Shown: piece by piece, positions 1 through 6,298 of the stretch
How the letters are laid out: every line of letters starts with the position of its first letter
Numbering within the stretch: position 1 is the stretch's first letter
NCBI GenBank assembly: GCA_947489925.1
Contig: CANLFK010000078.1
Span: forward strand, 1-9,884
Direction of reading: 5' to 3'
Length of the DNA stretch: 9,884 nt
From: Candidatus Caenarcanales bacterium
GTDB lineage: Bacteria; Cyanobacteriota; Vampirovibrionia; Caenarcaniphilales; Caenarcanaceae
Notes under the pieces: generated by a model
Told to the model about the DNA's origin: nothing
Databases searched by the model: none
Seen by the model: the letters and a program-made list of their open reading frames with translations, nothing else
Made by a program: the position numbers and the translations under genes

Positions 1-370
1 CTTGAACACGAGCTTTGGTTATTTTTTCAAATTCTACTTCTTTTTCTTTCAAATTCAACTCTTTCGGAAAAATTATTTTACCTTCAAATGACAAAAGTAA
101 TTGTTTTATTAGTTCAAAATCTAAGGCAAATAACTCGCTTTCTCCAACTCTATGTTTGGCAAATATTTCATGCAGTAAGCTTTCTTTCTCAATATAATCT
201 TCTACTTCAATGGCAAAATATTGTTTTAATCCAGCTACATTATAATAACCATTAGCTTCCAACTGTCTCATTCGTTCTTTGTAGTTATTTGAGCCTGTTT
301 GACCAATCTTAATTAGACCAGACACAGCTGTAGTCATTACATAAATTATTCCGCTTGATATAGTAGACAT
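1..370 (-). CDS. GIY-YIG (T5orf172/DUF4357-type) protein, partial at window edge
   Basis: An open frame of 123 codons runs from ATG at 370-368 to base 2 without a stop, so the 3' end is outside the window. The N-terminus shows the GIY-YIG fold signature: GIIYVM at residues 7-12, LIKIG at 19-23, then a basic ERMRQLE stretch at 32-38 that holds the candidate catalytic arginine. The segment around 51-83 (AIEVEDY, EKESLLHEIF, ESELFAL) resembles GIY-YIG proteins that carry a C-terminal DUF4357 domain; that C-terminal part would lie off the window. Members of this group are predicted nucleases, some encoded near restriction-modification genes, but the cellular role is not settled and no partner gene is visible here. 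The gene is divergent from uvrA with 119 bases between the starts. No clear Shine-Dalgarno sequence precedes the ATG. Family assignment is fairly sure; nuclease activity is inferred. Confidence 0.75.
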   Translation of the reverse strand, partial: MSTISSGIIYVMTTAVSGLIKIGQTGSNNYKERMRQLEANGYYNVAGLKQYFAIEVEDYIEKESLLHEIFAKHRVGESELFALDFELIKQLLLSFEGKIIFPKELNLKEKEVEFEKITKARVQ

Positions 371-424
371 ATTTTAAATGTTCTTAAAAAATTTCAATTA
401 AGGCATAATCAGGATATTTTAACA

Positions 425-451
425 TTGAAAAAACCTAAAAAATTATATAAT
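425..451 (+). promoter_or_regulatory. Candidate uvrA promoter
   Basis: A perfect -10 hexamer TATAAT lies at 446-451, preceded by TTGAAA at 425-430 with a 15-base spacer, shorter than the usual 17. Transcription would begin near 458 and give a leader of about 32 bases. No Shine-Dalgarno sequence is visible before the uvrA ATG. A second TTGACT at 460-465 has only a poorly placed TATAAA at 481-486, which would start the RNA inside the gene. No LexA-like operator was recognised in the 371-489 gap. Confidence 0.4.
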
Positions 452-489
452 TTGGTTTATTGACTTGAATTTGCAAATTATATAAAACT

Positions 490-3360
490 ATGACTGATGG
501 AAAAAACCAAGAATGGATTAAAGTTACTGGAGCAAGAGAGCATAATTTAAAAAATATTGATGTTTGTATTCCTAAAAATCAATTAGTTGTTATAACTGGT
601 GTTTCTGGCTCTGGGAAAAGTTCTTTGGCTTTTGATACTATTTTTGCCGAAGGTCAGCGCCGTTATGTCGAATCTTTATCATCTTATGCAAGGCAGTTTT
701 TGGGACAAGTTGATAAACCAGATATTGATTCCATTGAAGGATTAAGCCCAGCCATTGCGATTGATCAAAAATCAGCTAGTCATAATGTTCGTTCGACAGT
801 CGGAACTGTTACTGAAATTTATGATCATTTGAGGCTTTTATTTGGACGCATAGGAAAACAATTTTGCCCAGTTTGTGGCACAGCGGTTAGTAAACAAAGT
901 ATTGATCAAATTATTGATGAAGTTTTTAGTAAAGCAGACAATCAAAAAGGTTTAATTTTAGCTCCAGTGGCTGAACTCAAAAAAGGCGATCATACAACTT
1001 TGTTTGCTAAATTAAAAAAAGAAGGCTTTTTGCGCGTAAAAGTAAATGAAATAATTTATTCGCTAGATGAGGAAATTAAGCTTACCAAAAACAAAAAACA
1101 TAATATCGAAATTGTTATTGACAGGCTTAGTGTTAAAACCGAAAATCGTTCTCGTTTGGCTGATAGTTTAACTTTGGCTCTGCGTAAAGGAAATGGCTTT
1201 GCTAAATTTGCCACTGTAAATGACGAACAAGAAATTATTGAGGAATTAAACTTTTCCGAGCATTTAGCTTGTCCGCAAGGTCATGGAAGCTTACCACCAC
1301 TTTCACCCAAATTATTTTCTTTTAATAGCCCAGAAGGTGCTTGCCCTCAGTGCCACGGTTTAGGACATACTCAAGAATTTGACCTCTCTAAATTAATTCC
1401 AAATACTAATATGGCTTTATTGAATTGTATTGTGCCATGGGCGAAGTCAAGTACTAATTATTATGTACAATTATTAAATTCAGTTTGTAAAGCCTTCAAA
1501 ATCAAGCCAGCTACTCCTTGGAAAGAATTAAGCAGGGAAATTAGAAAAACTATTTTATACGGTTCTGATGAGCCAATTGAATTAAGTTATGATTCTTTTG
1601 ATGGGGACGACTTATTAACTTTTAATATGCCATTTGAAGGAGTAATTAATAATTTAAATAAAAAATATCAAAAAGCTTGCAGTTCAAATAATGATAAAGC
1701 CAAAAGCGATCTTGAAAGTTATATGTCCTTTCAGACTTGCCCAGCTTGTGATGGTTCTCGTTTGCGTAAAGAGTCTTCGGCTGTAAAAGTAGGAGAGCTT
1801 TCAATTAGTGAAATTACCAATTTAGGCATTGATGAAACTTTAAAATATTTTCAAGAATTACCCTCTCTTCTAAGCGAATTTGACTTTCAGGTCGCAGAAA
1901 GAATTATTTTAGAAATTAAAAATCGTTTGCAGTTTTTGAAAGATGTTGGCTTAAATTATTTAAACTTATCTCGTGGAGCATCAACTTTGTCGGGCGGAGA
2001 AGCTCAAAGAATTCGACTCGCCACTCAAATTGGGTCTGGTTTGTCGGGGGTTTTATATGTTTTGGACGAACCAAGTATTGGGCTACACCAGCGAGACAAT
2101 GACCGTTTAATTGAAACCCTGAAAAATTTAAAAAACTTAGGAAATACAGTATTAGTCGTTGAACACGATGAAGACACTATTAAAGCCTGCGATTGGATAA
2201 TTGATGTAGGGCCAAAAGCTGGAAAAGAAGGCGGAAAAATTGTGGCGACTGGTAGCTTTGAAAGTATTTGTTCTACCGAAGAGTCTTTAACTGGCAAGTA
2301 TTTATCGGGCGAATGGCAATTAAAAGGCCCAACTAAACCTCGGGAAGGAAATAATCAGGCAATTAAACTCACAAATGCACATTTAAACAATTTAAAAAAT
2401 GTGAGTACTGAAATTCCGCTAGGCAAAATGGTTTTAGTTACAGGCGTTTCTGGCTCTGGTAAGTCAAGTTTGATTATGAATTTGCTTTTTCCTTATTTGC
2501 AAAGTTGCTTACTCAAAAACCGCCAAAAACCAGCTGGTATTGATTTGATTGAAGGTTTAGACAATATAGACAAAGTAATTGAAATTGACCAAAGCCCAAT
2601 AGGAAGAACACCGCATTCTAATCCAGCAACTTATACGGGGGCTTTTACGCCAATCCGTGAGCTTTTTGCCACTATGTCAGATGCTAAATTGCGTGGTTAT
2701 GGCCCTGGGCGTTTTTCGTTTAATGTTAAAGGCGGAAGGTGTGAAGCTTGTAATGGGCAAGGACATTTAGAGATCGAAATGAATTTTTTGCCTTCAGTTT
2801 TTGTCAAATGTGCGGTCTGTGATGGCAAAAGATATAATCAAGAAACTTTGGAAGTAAAGTATAAAGGCTATTCAATTTCAGATATTTTAAACTTAACGGT
2901 TAGTCAGGCTAATACTGTCTTTGAGTCGATTCCAGCGGTTTATAATAAACTTAAAACATTAGAAGAAGTAGGTTTGGGTTATATACAATTGGGGCAATCA
3001 GCAACAACCTTTTCGGGCGGGGAAGCTCAACGGATTAAATTAGCAACCGAATTATCACGGAGACATACTGGTAAAACTTTATATATTTTAGATGAACCGA
3101 CTACTGGCTTGCATTGGTATGATATTGAAAAATTAATGTTAGTACTGCACAAATTAGTAGATGCGGGGAATACAGTATTAATTATTGAGCATAATTTGGA
3201 TGTTATTAAACAGGCTGATTGGATAATTGATTTGGGTCCTGAAGGAGGGCAAGCTGGCGGGGACATTATAGCCGAAGGTACTCCATTGCAAATTGTAAAA
3301 AATAAAAAATCTTATACTGGTAAGTATTTAGCTAAACTTCTTGCTCTCCAAAAGGCTTGA
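490..3360 (+). CDS. uvrA: Excinuclease ABC subunit A (UvrA)
   Basis: UvrA is the damage-sensing ATPase of nucleotide excision repair. It dimerises, scans DNA with UvrB, loads UvrB at the lesion and leaves. At 956 residues the protein has the normal family length and both ABC modules. Module 1 has Walker A GVSGSGKSS at 37-45, signature LSGGEAQRI at 500-508 and Walker B LYVLDEPSIGLH at 522-533. Module 2 has Walker A at 652-660, FSGGEAQRIK at 841-850 and Walker B LYILDEPTTGLH from 864. The C-terminal zinc module that contacts damaged DNA is intact: C751-x2-C754-x19-C774-x2-C777. The first zinc module has C261, then G264-H265 where many family members have the second Cys, and C285/C288; H265 may supply the ligand. 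Start: the ATG at 490 places IKVTGAREHNLKN at the usual distance from the N-terminus. The gene stands alone, convergent with the accessory genes that follow, 5 bases after its stop. Confidence 0.98.
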   Translation: MTDGKNQEWIKVTGAREHNLKNIDVCIPKNQLVVITGVSGSGKSSLAFDTIFAEGQRRYVESLSSYARQFLGQVDKPDIDSIEGLSPAIAIDQKSASHNVRSTVGTVTEIYDHLRLLFGRIGKQFCPVCGTAVSKQSIDQIIDEVFSKADNQKGLILAPVAELKKGDHTTLFAKLKKEGFLRVKVNEIIYSLDEEIKLTKNKKHNIEIVIDRLSVKTENRSRLADSLTLALRKGNGFAKFATVNDEQEIIEELNFSEHLACPQGHGSLPPLSPKLFSFNSPEGACPQCHGLGHTQEFDLSKLIPNTNMALLNCIVPWAKSSTNYYVQLLNSVCKAFKIKPATPWKELSREIRKTILYGSDEPIELSYDSFDGDDLLTFNMPFEGVINNLNKKYQKACSSNNDKAKSDLESYMSFQTCPACDGSRLRKESSAVKVGELSISEITNLGIDETLKYFQELPSLLSEFDFQVAERIILEIKNRLQFLKDVGLNYLNLSRGASTLSGGEAQRIRLATQIGSGLSGVLYVLDEPSIGLHQRDNDRLIETLKNLKNLGNTVLVVEHDEDTIKACDWIIDVGPKAGKEGGKIVATGSFESICSTEESLTGKYLSGEWQLKGPTKPREGNNQAIKLTNAHLNNLKNVSTEIPLGKMVLVTGVSGSGKSSLIMNLLFPYLQSCLLKNRQKPAGIDLIEGLDNIDKVIEIDQSPIGRTPHSNPATYTGAFTPIRELFATMSDAKLRGYGPGRFSFNVKGGRCEACNGQGHLEIEMNFLPSVFVKCAVCDGKRYNQETLEVKYKGYSISDILNLTVSQANTVFESIPAVYNKLKTLEEVGLGYIQLGQSATTFSGGEAQRIKLATELSRRHTGKTLYILDEPTTGLHWYDIEKLMLVLHKLVDAGNTVLIIEHNLDVIKQADWIIDLGPEGGQAGGDIIAEGTPLQIVKNKKSYTGKYLAKLLALQKA

Positions 3361-3365
3361 TATTA

Positions 3366-3782
3366 TTACTCAATCGGATAAGCTTTGTTGTTTAAGTCTT
3401 GAATTTTTTGATTTATTGCCAATTTGTAATGTTTAAAATTATCTCCTTTTATTAAAGTTGGATGTTCATAAATTCTAAGGGCTTCATAAAAATGCTTTTC
3501 GGCTAATTCATTTCTTCCTTGACCTGCGTAAAAATAAGCAAGATTATTAATAGCCGTTGCTACTTTTTCATTAAACTCACCTAATATTTTTTGTCTAATT
3601 AAAATTTTCTTTTTCAAGTAATCTTCAACAAGTTCACAGTTACCTTGTTTTTTATAAAAAGTAGTTAATTCATCATAAAATCTAGTTAAATTATCAAGAG
3701 AATCAATAAGCTTACGATTATTATGATCGTCTTTGATAAGAGTAACAATAATGTCTATTACTTTAATGAAAAATCTCGCCAA
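3366..3782 (-). CDS. TPR-repeat ORF, probably a 5'-truncated remnant
   Basis: This 138-codon frame ends five bases from the uvrA stop. A clear tetratricopeptide repeat of the kinesin-light-chain type (TPR_12-like) covers residues 75-106 (INNLAYFYAGQGRNELAEKH region), with a degenerate copy at about 34-67 (LTTFYKKQGN, then RQKILGEF). Such repeats form helical hairpins that bind partner proteins; nothing here identifies the partner. The frame contains no ATG. The only reasonable start is TTG at 3782-3780, directly preceded in frame by TAG, and it overlaps the end of the VanW-like gene by 20 bases. TPR proteins of this type usually carry many repeats, so this may be the tail of a larger gene joined to the vanW-like gene by deletion, not an independent gene. 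No signal peptide is visible. Sampled G+C is very low (13 of 60 bases at 3421-3480). Confidence 0.5.
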   Translation of the reverse strand: MARFFIKVIDIIVTLIKDDHNNRKLIDSLDNLTRFYDELTTFYKKQGNCELVEDYLKKKILIRQKILGEFNEKVATAINNLAYFYAGQGRNELAEKHFYEALRIYEHPTLIKGDNFKHYKLAINQKIQDLNNKAYPIE

Positions 3783-4389
3783 CTAAGTGATCATTTTCTA
3801 ATTTTAAAATTAGCTGATAAGTATTTTGAGTAGTATTTTTAATTTGCAAATCAACATAATTAAAAGAACAAGTTGCCCCACTAGCAAAAGGTCTATCTCG
3901 TCCAGTATCTGGGAAAACATCATAATTATGTCTCCACCTTTCTGTTATTGTTAATGGTGTATGCAAAGTAATCCAATATATTAAGTTACTTAATTGGCAT
4001 AATCCACCACCTATTTCTTTTGCTATTTTTCCATTATGCAAAACAAAACCTTCTTTATATCCTTTTGATTTAGTGGGCTTTCCAATTAATTTCCAGTAAG
4101 AAAAGACTTCTTGAGGTTTGAGTATAATGCCATTGATTTGCTCTATTGCTATTTTTAGATTTGTAATTTTATTTTCATTTAAGTACTCATCAATATTTTT
4201 TAAAGCTCTTCTTAATGGTGATTGAGAGATGAAAATTTTATATTCTAATCTTTCATTTTGTACTTTATTAATTGCATATAATTTGCCATCAAAACACCAT
4301 TCAAAATATCTTTTAACCGTAAAATACAATCTGCCCAAAGTCATTCTAAAGTTGTTACGAAAGGCTGGTTTATTAATTTTGTTTTTCAT
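3763..4389 (-). CDS. VanW-like family protein, C-terminally short
   Basis: The 208-residue product matches the short VanW-like family from its start. MTLGRLYFTVKRY lies at 16-28, SYWKLIGKPTKSKGY at 97-111, and the hallmark GGGLCQLSNLIYW at 127-139 is followed by TLHTPLTITERWRHNYDVFP. VanW proteins accompany some vancomycin-resistance clusters and occur widely elsewhere; their biochemical role is unknown, so this is not evidence of glycopeptide resistance. As I recall the family, members of this subtype continue roughly 60 residues beyond LVGE, but here the frame stops after HLVGEIFH. The missing C-terminus cannot be found downstream, where the TPR frame begins. The start ATG at 4389 follows the previous gene on this strand by only 10 bases, so the two may share a transcript, although no Shine-Dalgarno sequence is evident. 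Family call is confident; function and intactness are not. Confidence 0.82.
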   Translation of the reverse strand: MKNKINKPAFRNNFRMTLGRLYFTVKRYFEWCFDGKLYAINKVQNERLEYKIFISQSPLRRALKNIDEYLNENKITNLKIAIEQINGIILKPQEVFSYWKLIGKPTKSKGYKEGFVLHNGKIAKEIGGGLCQLSNLIYWITLHTPLTITERWRHNYDVFPDTGRDRPFASGATCSFNYVDLQIKNTTQNTYQLILKLENDHLVGEIFH

Positions 4390-4399
4390 TTTCTGTATA

Positions 4400-4963
4400 C
4401 TAAACCTTTGAGCTTAGGATATGTACTTTTTGTTTAATGGCAATATTCTTGATTGTTTCTTTGTGATCTTCATTAAAGCACATAAATTCAGATGTATAAT
4501 CCCAAAGACCACAATAAACGAGAACTTGAAGCTCCGGAATAACAAAATGAAAGTATAAGTAAGGTTTAATACACTCTTTCAATTTATCCGAAAATTCCAA
4601 TTTACTTTCAAACGCTAAAAAACGCCTTCCATAGCGAGAATTAAAAACTAAACCATATATTTCATAATTATCAAAAAGATTTTCTATAAAATTTATCATT
4701 CTTTCTGCATATTCTTTGTCATGAATTTTATACAAAACACTATGATAATGATCGTATTCCTCATCATTCAACCAGTGATCAAAAGCTGAAACTGAGAAGA
4801 AAGAATTTATTTTTTTATGAGGATTTGGAATTTTAACTCCTTCAGAATCTTCTTTAGAAGACACAAGTTTATAAAGAACCCATTTAAAATAATTAGTAAA
4901 TCCAAATTTCCCCCAACTACCGTGCCATTTGTCTTTAAGCTTCACTCCATAAAAGCCTTTCAT
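4400..4963 (-). CDS. Hypothetical protein, 187 residues, unrecognised
   Basis: I do not recognise this protein. It is rich in aromatic and charged residues (for example YHSVLYKIHDKEYAERMINF at about 74-93, and a Tyr/Phe-rich stretch near 137-155) and has no obvious membrane segment, signal peptide, repeat or catalytic motif. Composition looks like a soluble globular protein. The chosen ATG at 4963 is immediately preceded in frame by TGA (4966-4964). Beyond that TGA the frame stays open back to another ATG at 5017, which overlaps the stop of the gene before it by ATGA. The original gene may therefore have started at 5017 and been cut by a nonsense mutation, for example TGG to TGA. A VanW-like gene follows after 10 bases. 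Sampled G+C is low (16 of 60 at 4621-4680). It could be an active shortened protein or a pseudogene. Confidence 0.55.
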   Translation of the reverse strand: MKGFYGVKLKDKWHGSWGKFGFTNYFKWVLYKLVSSKEDSEGVKIPNPHKKINSFFSVSAFDHWLNDEEYDHYHSVLYKIHDKEYAERMINFIENLFDNYEIYGLVFNSRYGRRFLAFESKLEFSDKLKECIKPYLYFHFVIPELQVLVYCGLWDYTSEFMCFNEDHKETIKNIAIKQKVHILSSKV

Positions 4964-5017
4964 TCAAGGGAATAGTTTAGATAATTCTTTTACTTTTTTG
5001 CTTGATATTTTTTTCAT
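4964..5017 (-). pseudogene. Probable cut-off 5' end of the 187-residue gene
   Basis: ATG at 5017-5015 opens a 17-codon frame (MKKISSKKVKELSKLFP) that ends at TGA 4966-4964 and is in the same frame as the 187-residue ORF starting on the next codon. Its ATG overlaps the stop of the broken gene before it as ATGA, the arrangement of translationally coupled gene pairs. This is more consistent with the true start of the downstream gene, now separated by a stop codon, than with an independent 17-residue peptide. Confidence 0.45.
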
Positions 5018-5266
5018 TTGTTTAAATCACTAATAATTTGCTGAATATTTTGTTTGAGAATTGGAATCTTTTGGTTTATGGAATTTGATAAAAAATCTAA
5101 AGCAACCGCTAATGGATTTTCCTGATTCGTTATACGCTCAGCAACCTATTTAATTTTCACTTAAGATTTCAGTAAAACTCTCTGGGGCTTACTCTAGAGA
5201 ATTAATACCTTTATTTATACTTTCATCTAATCAAATATTAGTTTGTTTTTTGCTAGATTTAACTAC
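5014..5266 (-). pseudogene. Broken ribbon-helix-helix (CopG/antitoxin-like) gene
   Basis: Reading the minus strand from about 5266 gives SSKKQTNI, a stop (TGA 5233-5231), LDESINKGINSLE, a stop (TAA 5191-5189), and APESFTEILSE. Removing ten bases (5155-5146) then continues in frame as VAERITNQENPLAVALDFL and on to ISDLNK and a stop at 5016-5014. The order fits a ribbon-helix-helix DNA-binding fold: a beta strand (QTNIxLDE), a first helix (SINKGINSL) and a second helix (SFTEILSEVAERI), followed by a helical tail as in antitoxin or partition regulators. The first stop lies where such proteins often have Arg, so CGA to TGA would explain it. No start codon survives. The stop overlaps the next ATG as ATGA. 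The fold call is by eye from a damaged sequence and is moderately uncertain; no toxin family was recognised next to it. The rest of the 4964-5287 gap holds nothing else I can identify. Confidence 0.45.
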
Positions 5267-5287
5267 ACAAAAGTTTATTCAAGTTGA

Positions 5288-5716
5288 ATGAAAATCAGCC
5301 AGAATTACAATGCTTTTAAAGATTGCTATACTTCTCAAGCAAGAAAATCTGTATATTCTAAGAAGAAAGAAACTCCAATATCACTTTGTCCAGTTCATAA
5401 TAAATCAGTGGTTACTGACGTAGTGAACAATGTCATCAATCCATCATTTATTGCAGAGGTGTTATTAGTTATTTCAACAAGTATACAATCACCCTTTCCT
5501 TTTCCTTTAGACTCTTCCAACAATTACTTTGCTTATAATTGGGCAAATGGTGCGAATAAACAGGAGGAAGTAGAACAAACTATTGAAGCTTTAAACCAAC
5601 AAAGACAAAAAGCACCTTTCAAGAGCTCACCAGAGAATTTCAGAGACTTTGTTCACATTTTGGAAAAGTCTTGCGAGTTAATTGCTGAAAAGACAAAGTT
5701 TTTGCGTAAGTCATAA
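5288..5716 (+). CDS. Hypothetical protein, 142 residues, unrecognised
   Basis: I do not recognise this protein. The N-terminal third is basic and polar (MKISQNYNAF, then SVYSKKKETP at 21-30). Residues 54-65 are hydrophobic but too short for a convincing membrane span. A Ser/Pro/Phe-rich linker occupies about 66-80. The C-terminal part from 91 is probably helical (KQEEVEQTIEALNQQRQK, then FVHILEKSCELIAEKTK). ATG at 5288 is the first in the frame and has no Shine-Dalgarno sequence or clear promoter. Its 3' end overlaps the convergent tmk gene by 77 bases, which is unusual for two real genes and lowers confidence in one or the other C-terminus. Sampled G+C is low (17 of 60 at 5341-5400), like the rest of this stretch. 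Confidence 0.45.
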   Translation: MKISQNYNAFKDCYTSQARKSVYSKKKETPISLCPVHNKSVVTDVVNNVINPSFIAEVLLVISTSIQSPFPFPLDSSNNYFAYNWANGANKQEEVEQTIEALNQQRQKAPFKSSPENFRDFVHILEKSCELIAEKTKFLRKS

Positions 5717-6296
5717 TCTTATTTTTAATCTTTTCATGGACTTGTAGTTCATTTAGAGCATTTGTATCAATAATTTCAAAGCGGTTTGGTTCTTGACTGG
5801 CTAATTCCAAAAATCCAGCTCTCACTTTTTTCTGAAAATCAAGACCTTCCGCTTCGATTTTATCCTTTGACTTTAAACGCCCAAAGCCAATATTTGCGTC
5901 AATATCTAGCAAAAAAGTTAAATCTGGCTTTAAACCTTGGCAAACAAAATCATTTAATCCTTTAATAAAATCAATATTTAATCCCCTTGCATAGCCTTGA
6001 TAAACAACGGTTGAATCAATAAAGCGATCACAAATGACAATTTGATTTTTGGCTAAGGCTGGCTTTATAACTGTTTCAATATGTTGAGCTCTGTCAGACA
6101 TATAAAGCATTAATTCTGCAATAGCTGATGGACTAACCGAATTATCATTAAGTAAAATTTCTCTTAACTTTAAACCAAATTCAGTACCGCCCGGATTCCG
6201 AGTTAATAAATAGTTTTCATTTTTAGCAATTGAAGCTAGCAAATTAATTTGAGTAGTTTTGCCAGCTCCATCAGGTCCTTCTAGCGTAATAAACAT
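5640..6296 (-). CDS. tmk: Thymidylate kinase (dTMP kinase)
   Basis: Tmk phosphorylates dTMP to dTDP with ATP, an essential step in dTTP supply. The 218-residue product shows the P-loop GPDGAGKTT at 7-15, the dTMP-binding segment TRNPGGT at 32-38, the DRF motif at 90-92 followed by DSTVVYQGYARGL, and a LID region R140 to E150 leading into GLDFQKKVRAGFLELA. The usual TREPGGT has Asn34 in place of Glu, and several LID arginines are lysines (K142, K144, K146). The recognisable kinase ends near residue 200. The last 18 or so residues (SFQQLTRKTFPKCEQSL) look unlike a family tail and lie within the overlap with the convergent 142-residue ORF. The ATG is two bases after the nusA stop, so this is the third gene of the rimP operon. 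There is no strong Shine-Dalgarno sequence, so coupling to nusA translation is likely. tmk is not the usual neighbour of nusA. Confidence 0.95.
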   Translation of the reverse strand: MFITLEGPDGAGKTTQINLLASIAKNENYLLTRNPGGTEFGLKLREILLNDNSVSPSAIAELMLYMSDRAQHIETVIKPALAKNQIVICDRFIDSTVVYQGYARGLNIDFIKGLNDFVCQGLKPDLTFLLDIDANIGFGRLKSKDKIEAEGLDFQKKVRAGFLELASQEPNRFEIIDTNALNELQVHEKIKNKIMTYAKTLSFQQLTRKTFPKCEQSL

Positions 6297-6298
6297 TT

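Noticed and set aside
15..197. 60-residue plus-strand ORF
   Set aside because: It lies wholly antisense to the GIY-YIG gene, is low-complexity Ser/Phe/Lys, and has no ribosome binding site.
2025..3266. Minus-strand ORFs at 2025-2297 and 3027-3266
   Set aside because: Both are antisense shadows over the ABC signature and Walker B regions of uvrA; their similarity to each other reflects the duplicated ABC modules.
4229..4411. 60-residue plus-strand ORF
   Set aside because: It is antisense to the N-terminus of the VanW-like gene. Its hydrophobic end comes from the lysine-rich start on the other strand.
4964..4966. TGA read as an amino acid (recoded UGA)
   Set aside because: TGA terminates uvrA and tmk, and Trp is encoded by TGG throughout, so the standard code is sufficient. 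A local nonsense mutation is simpler.
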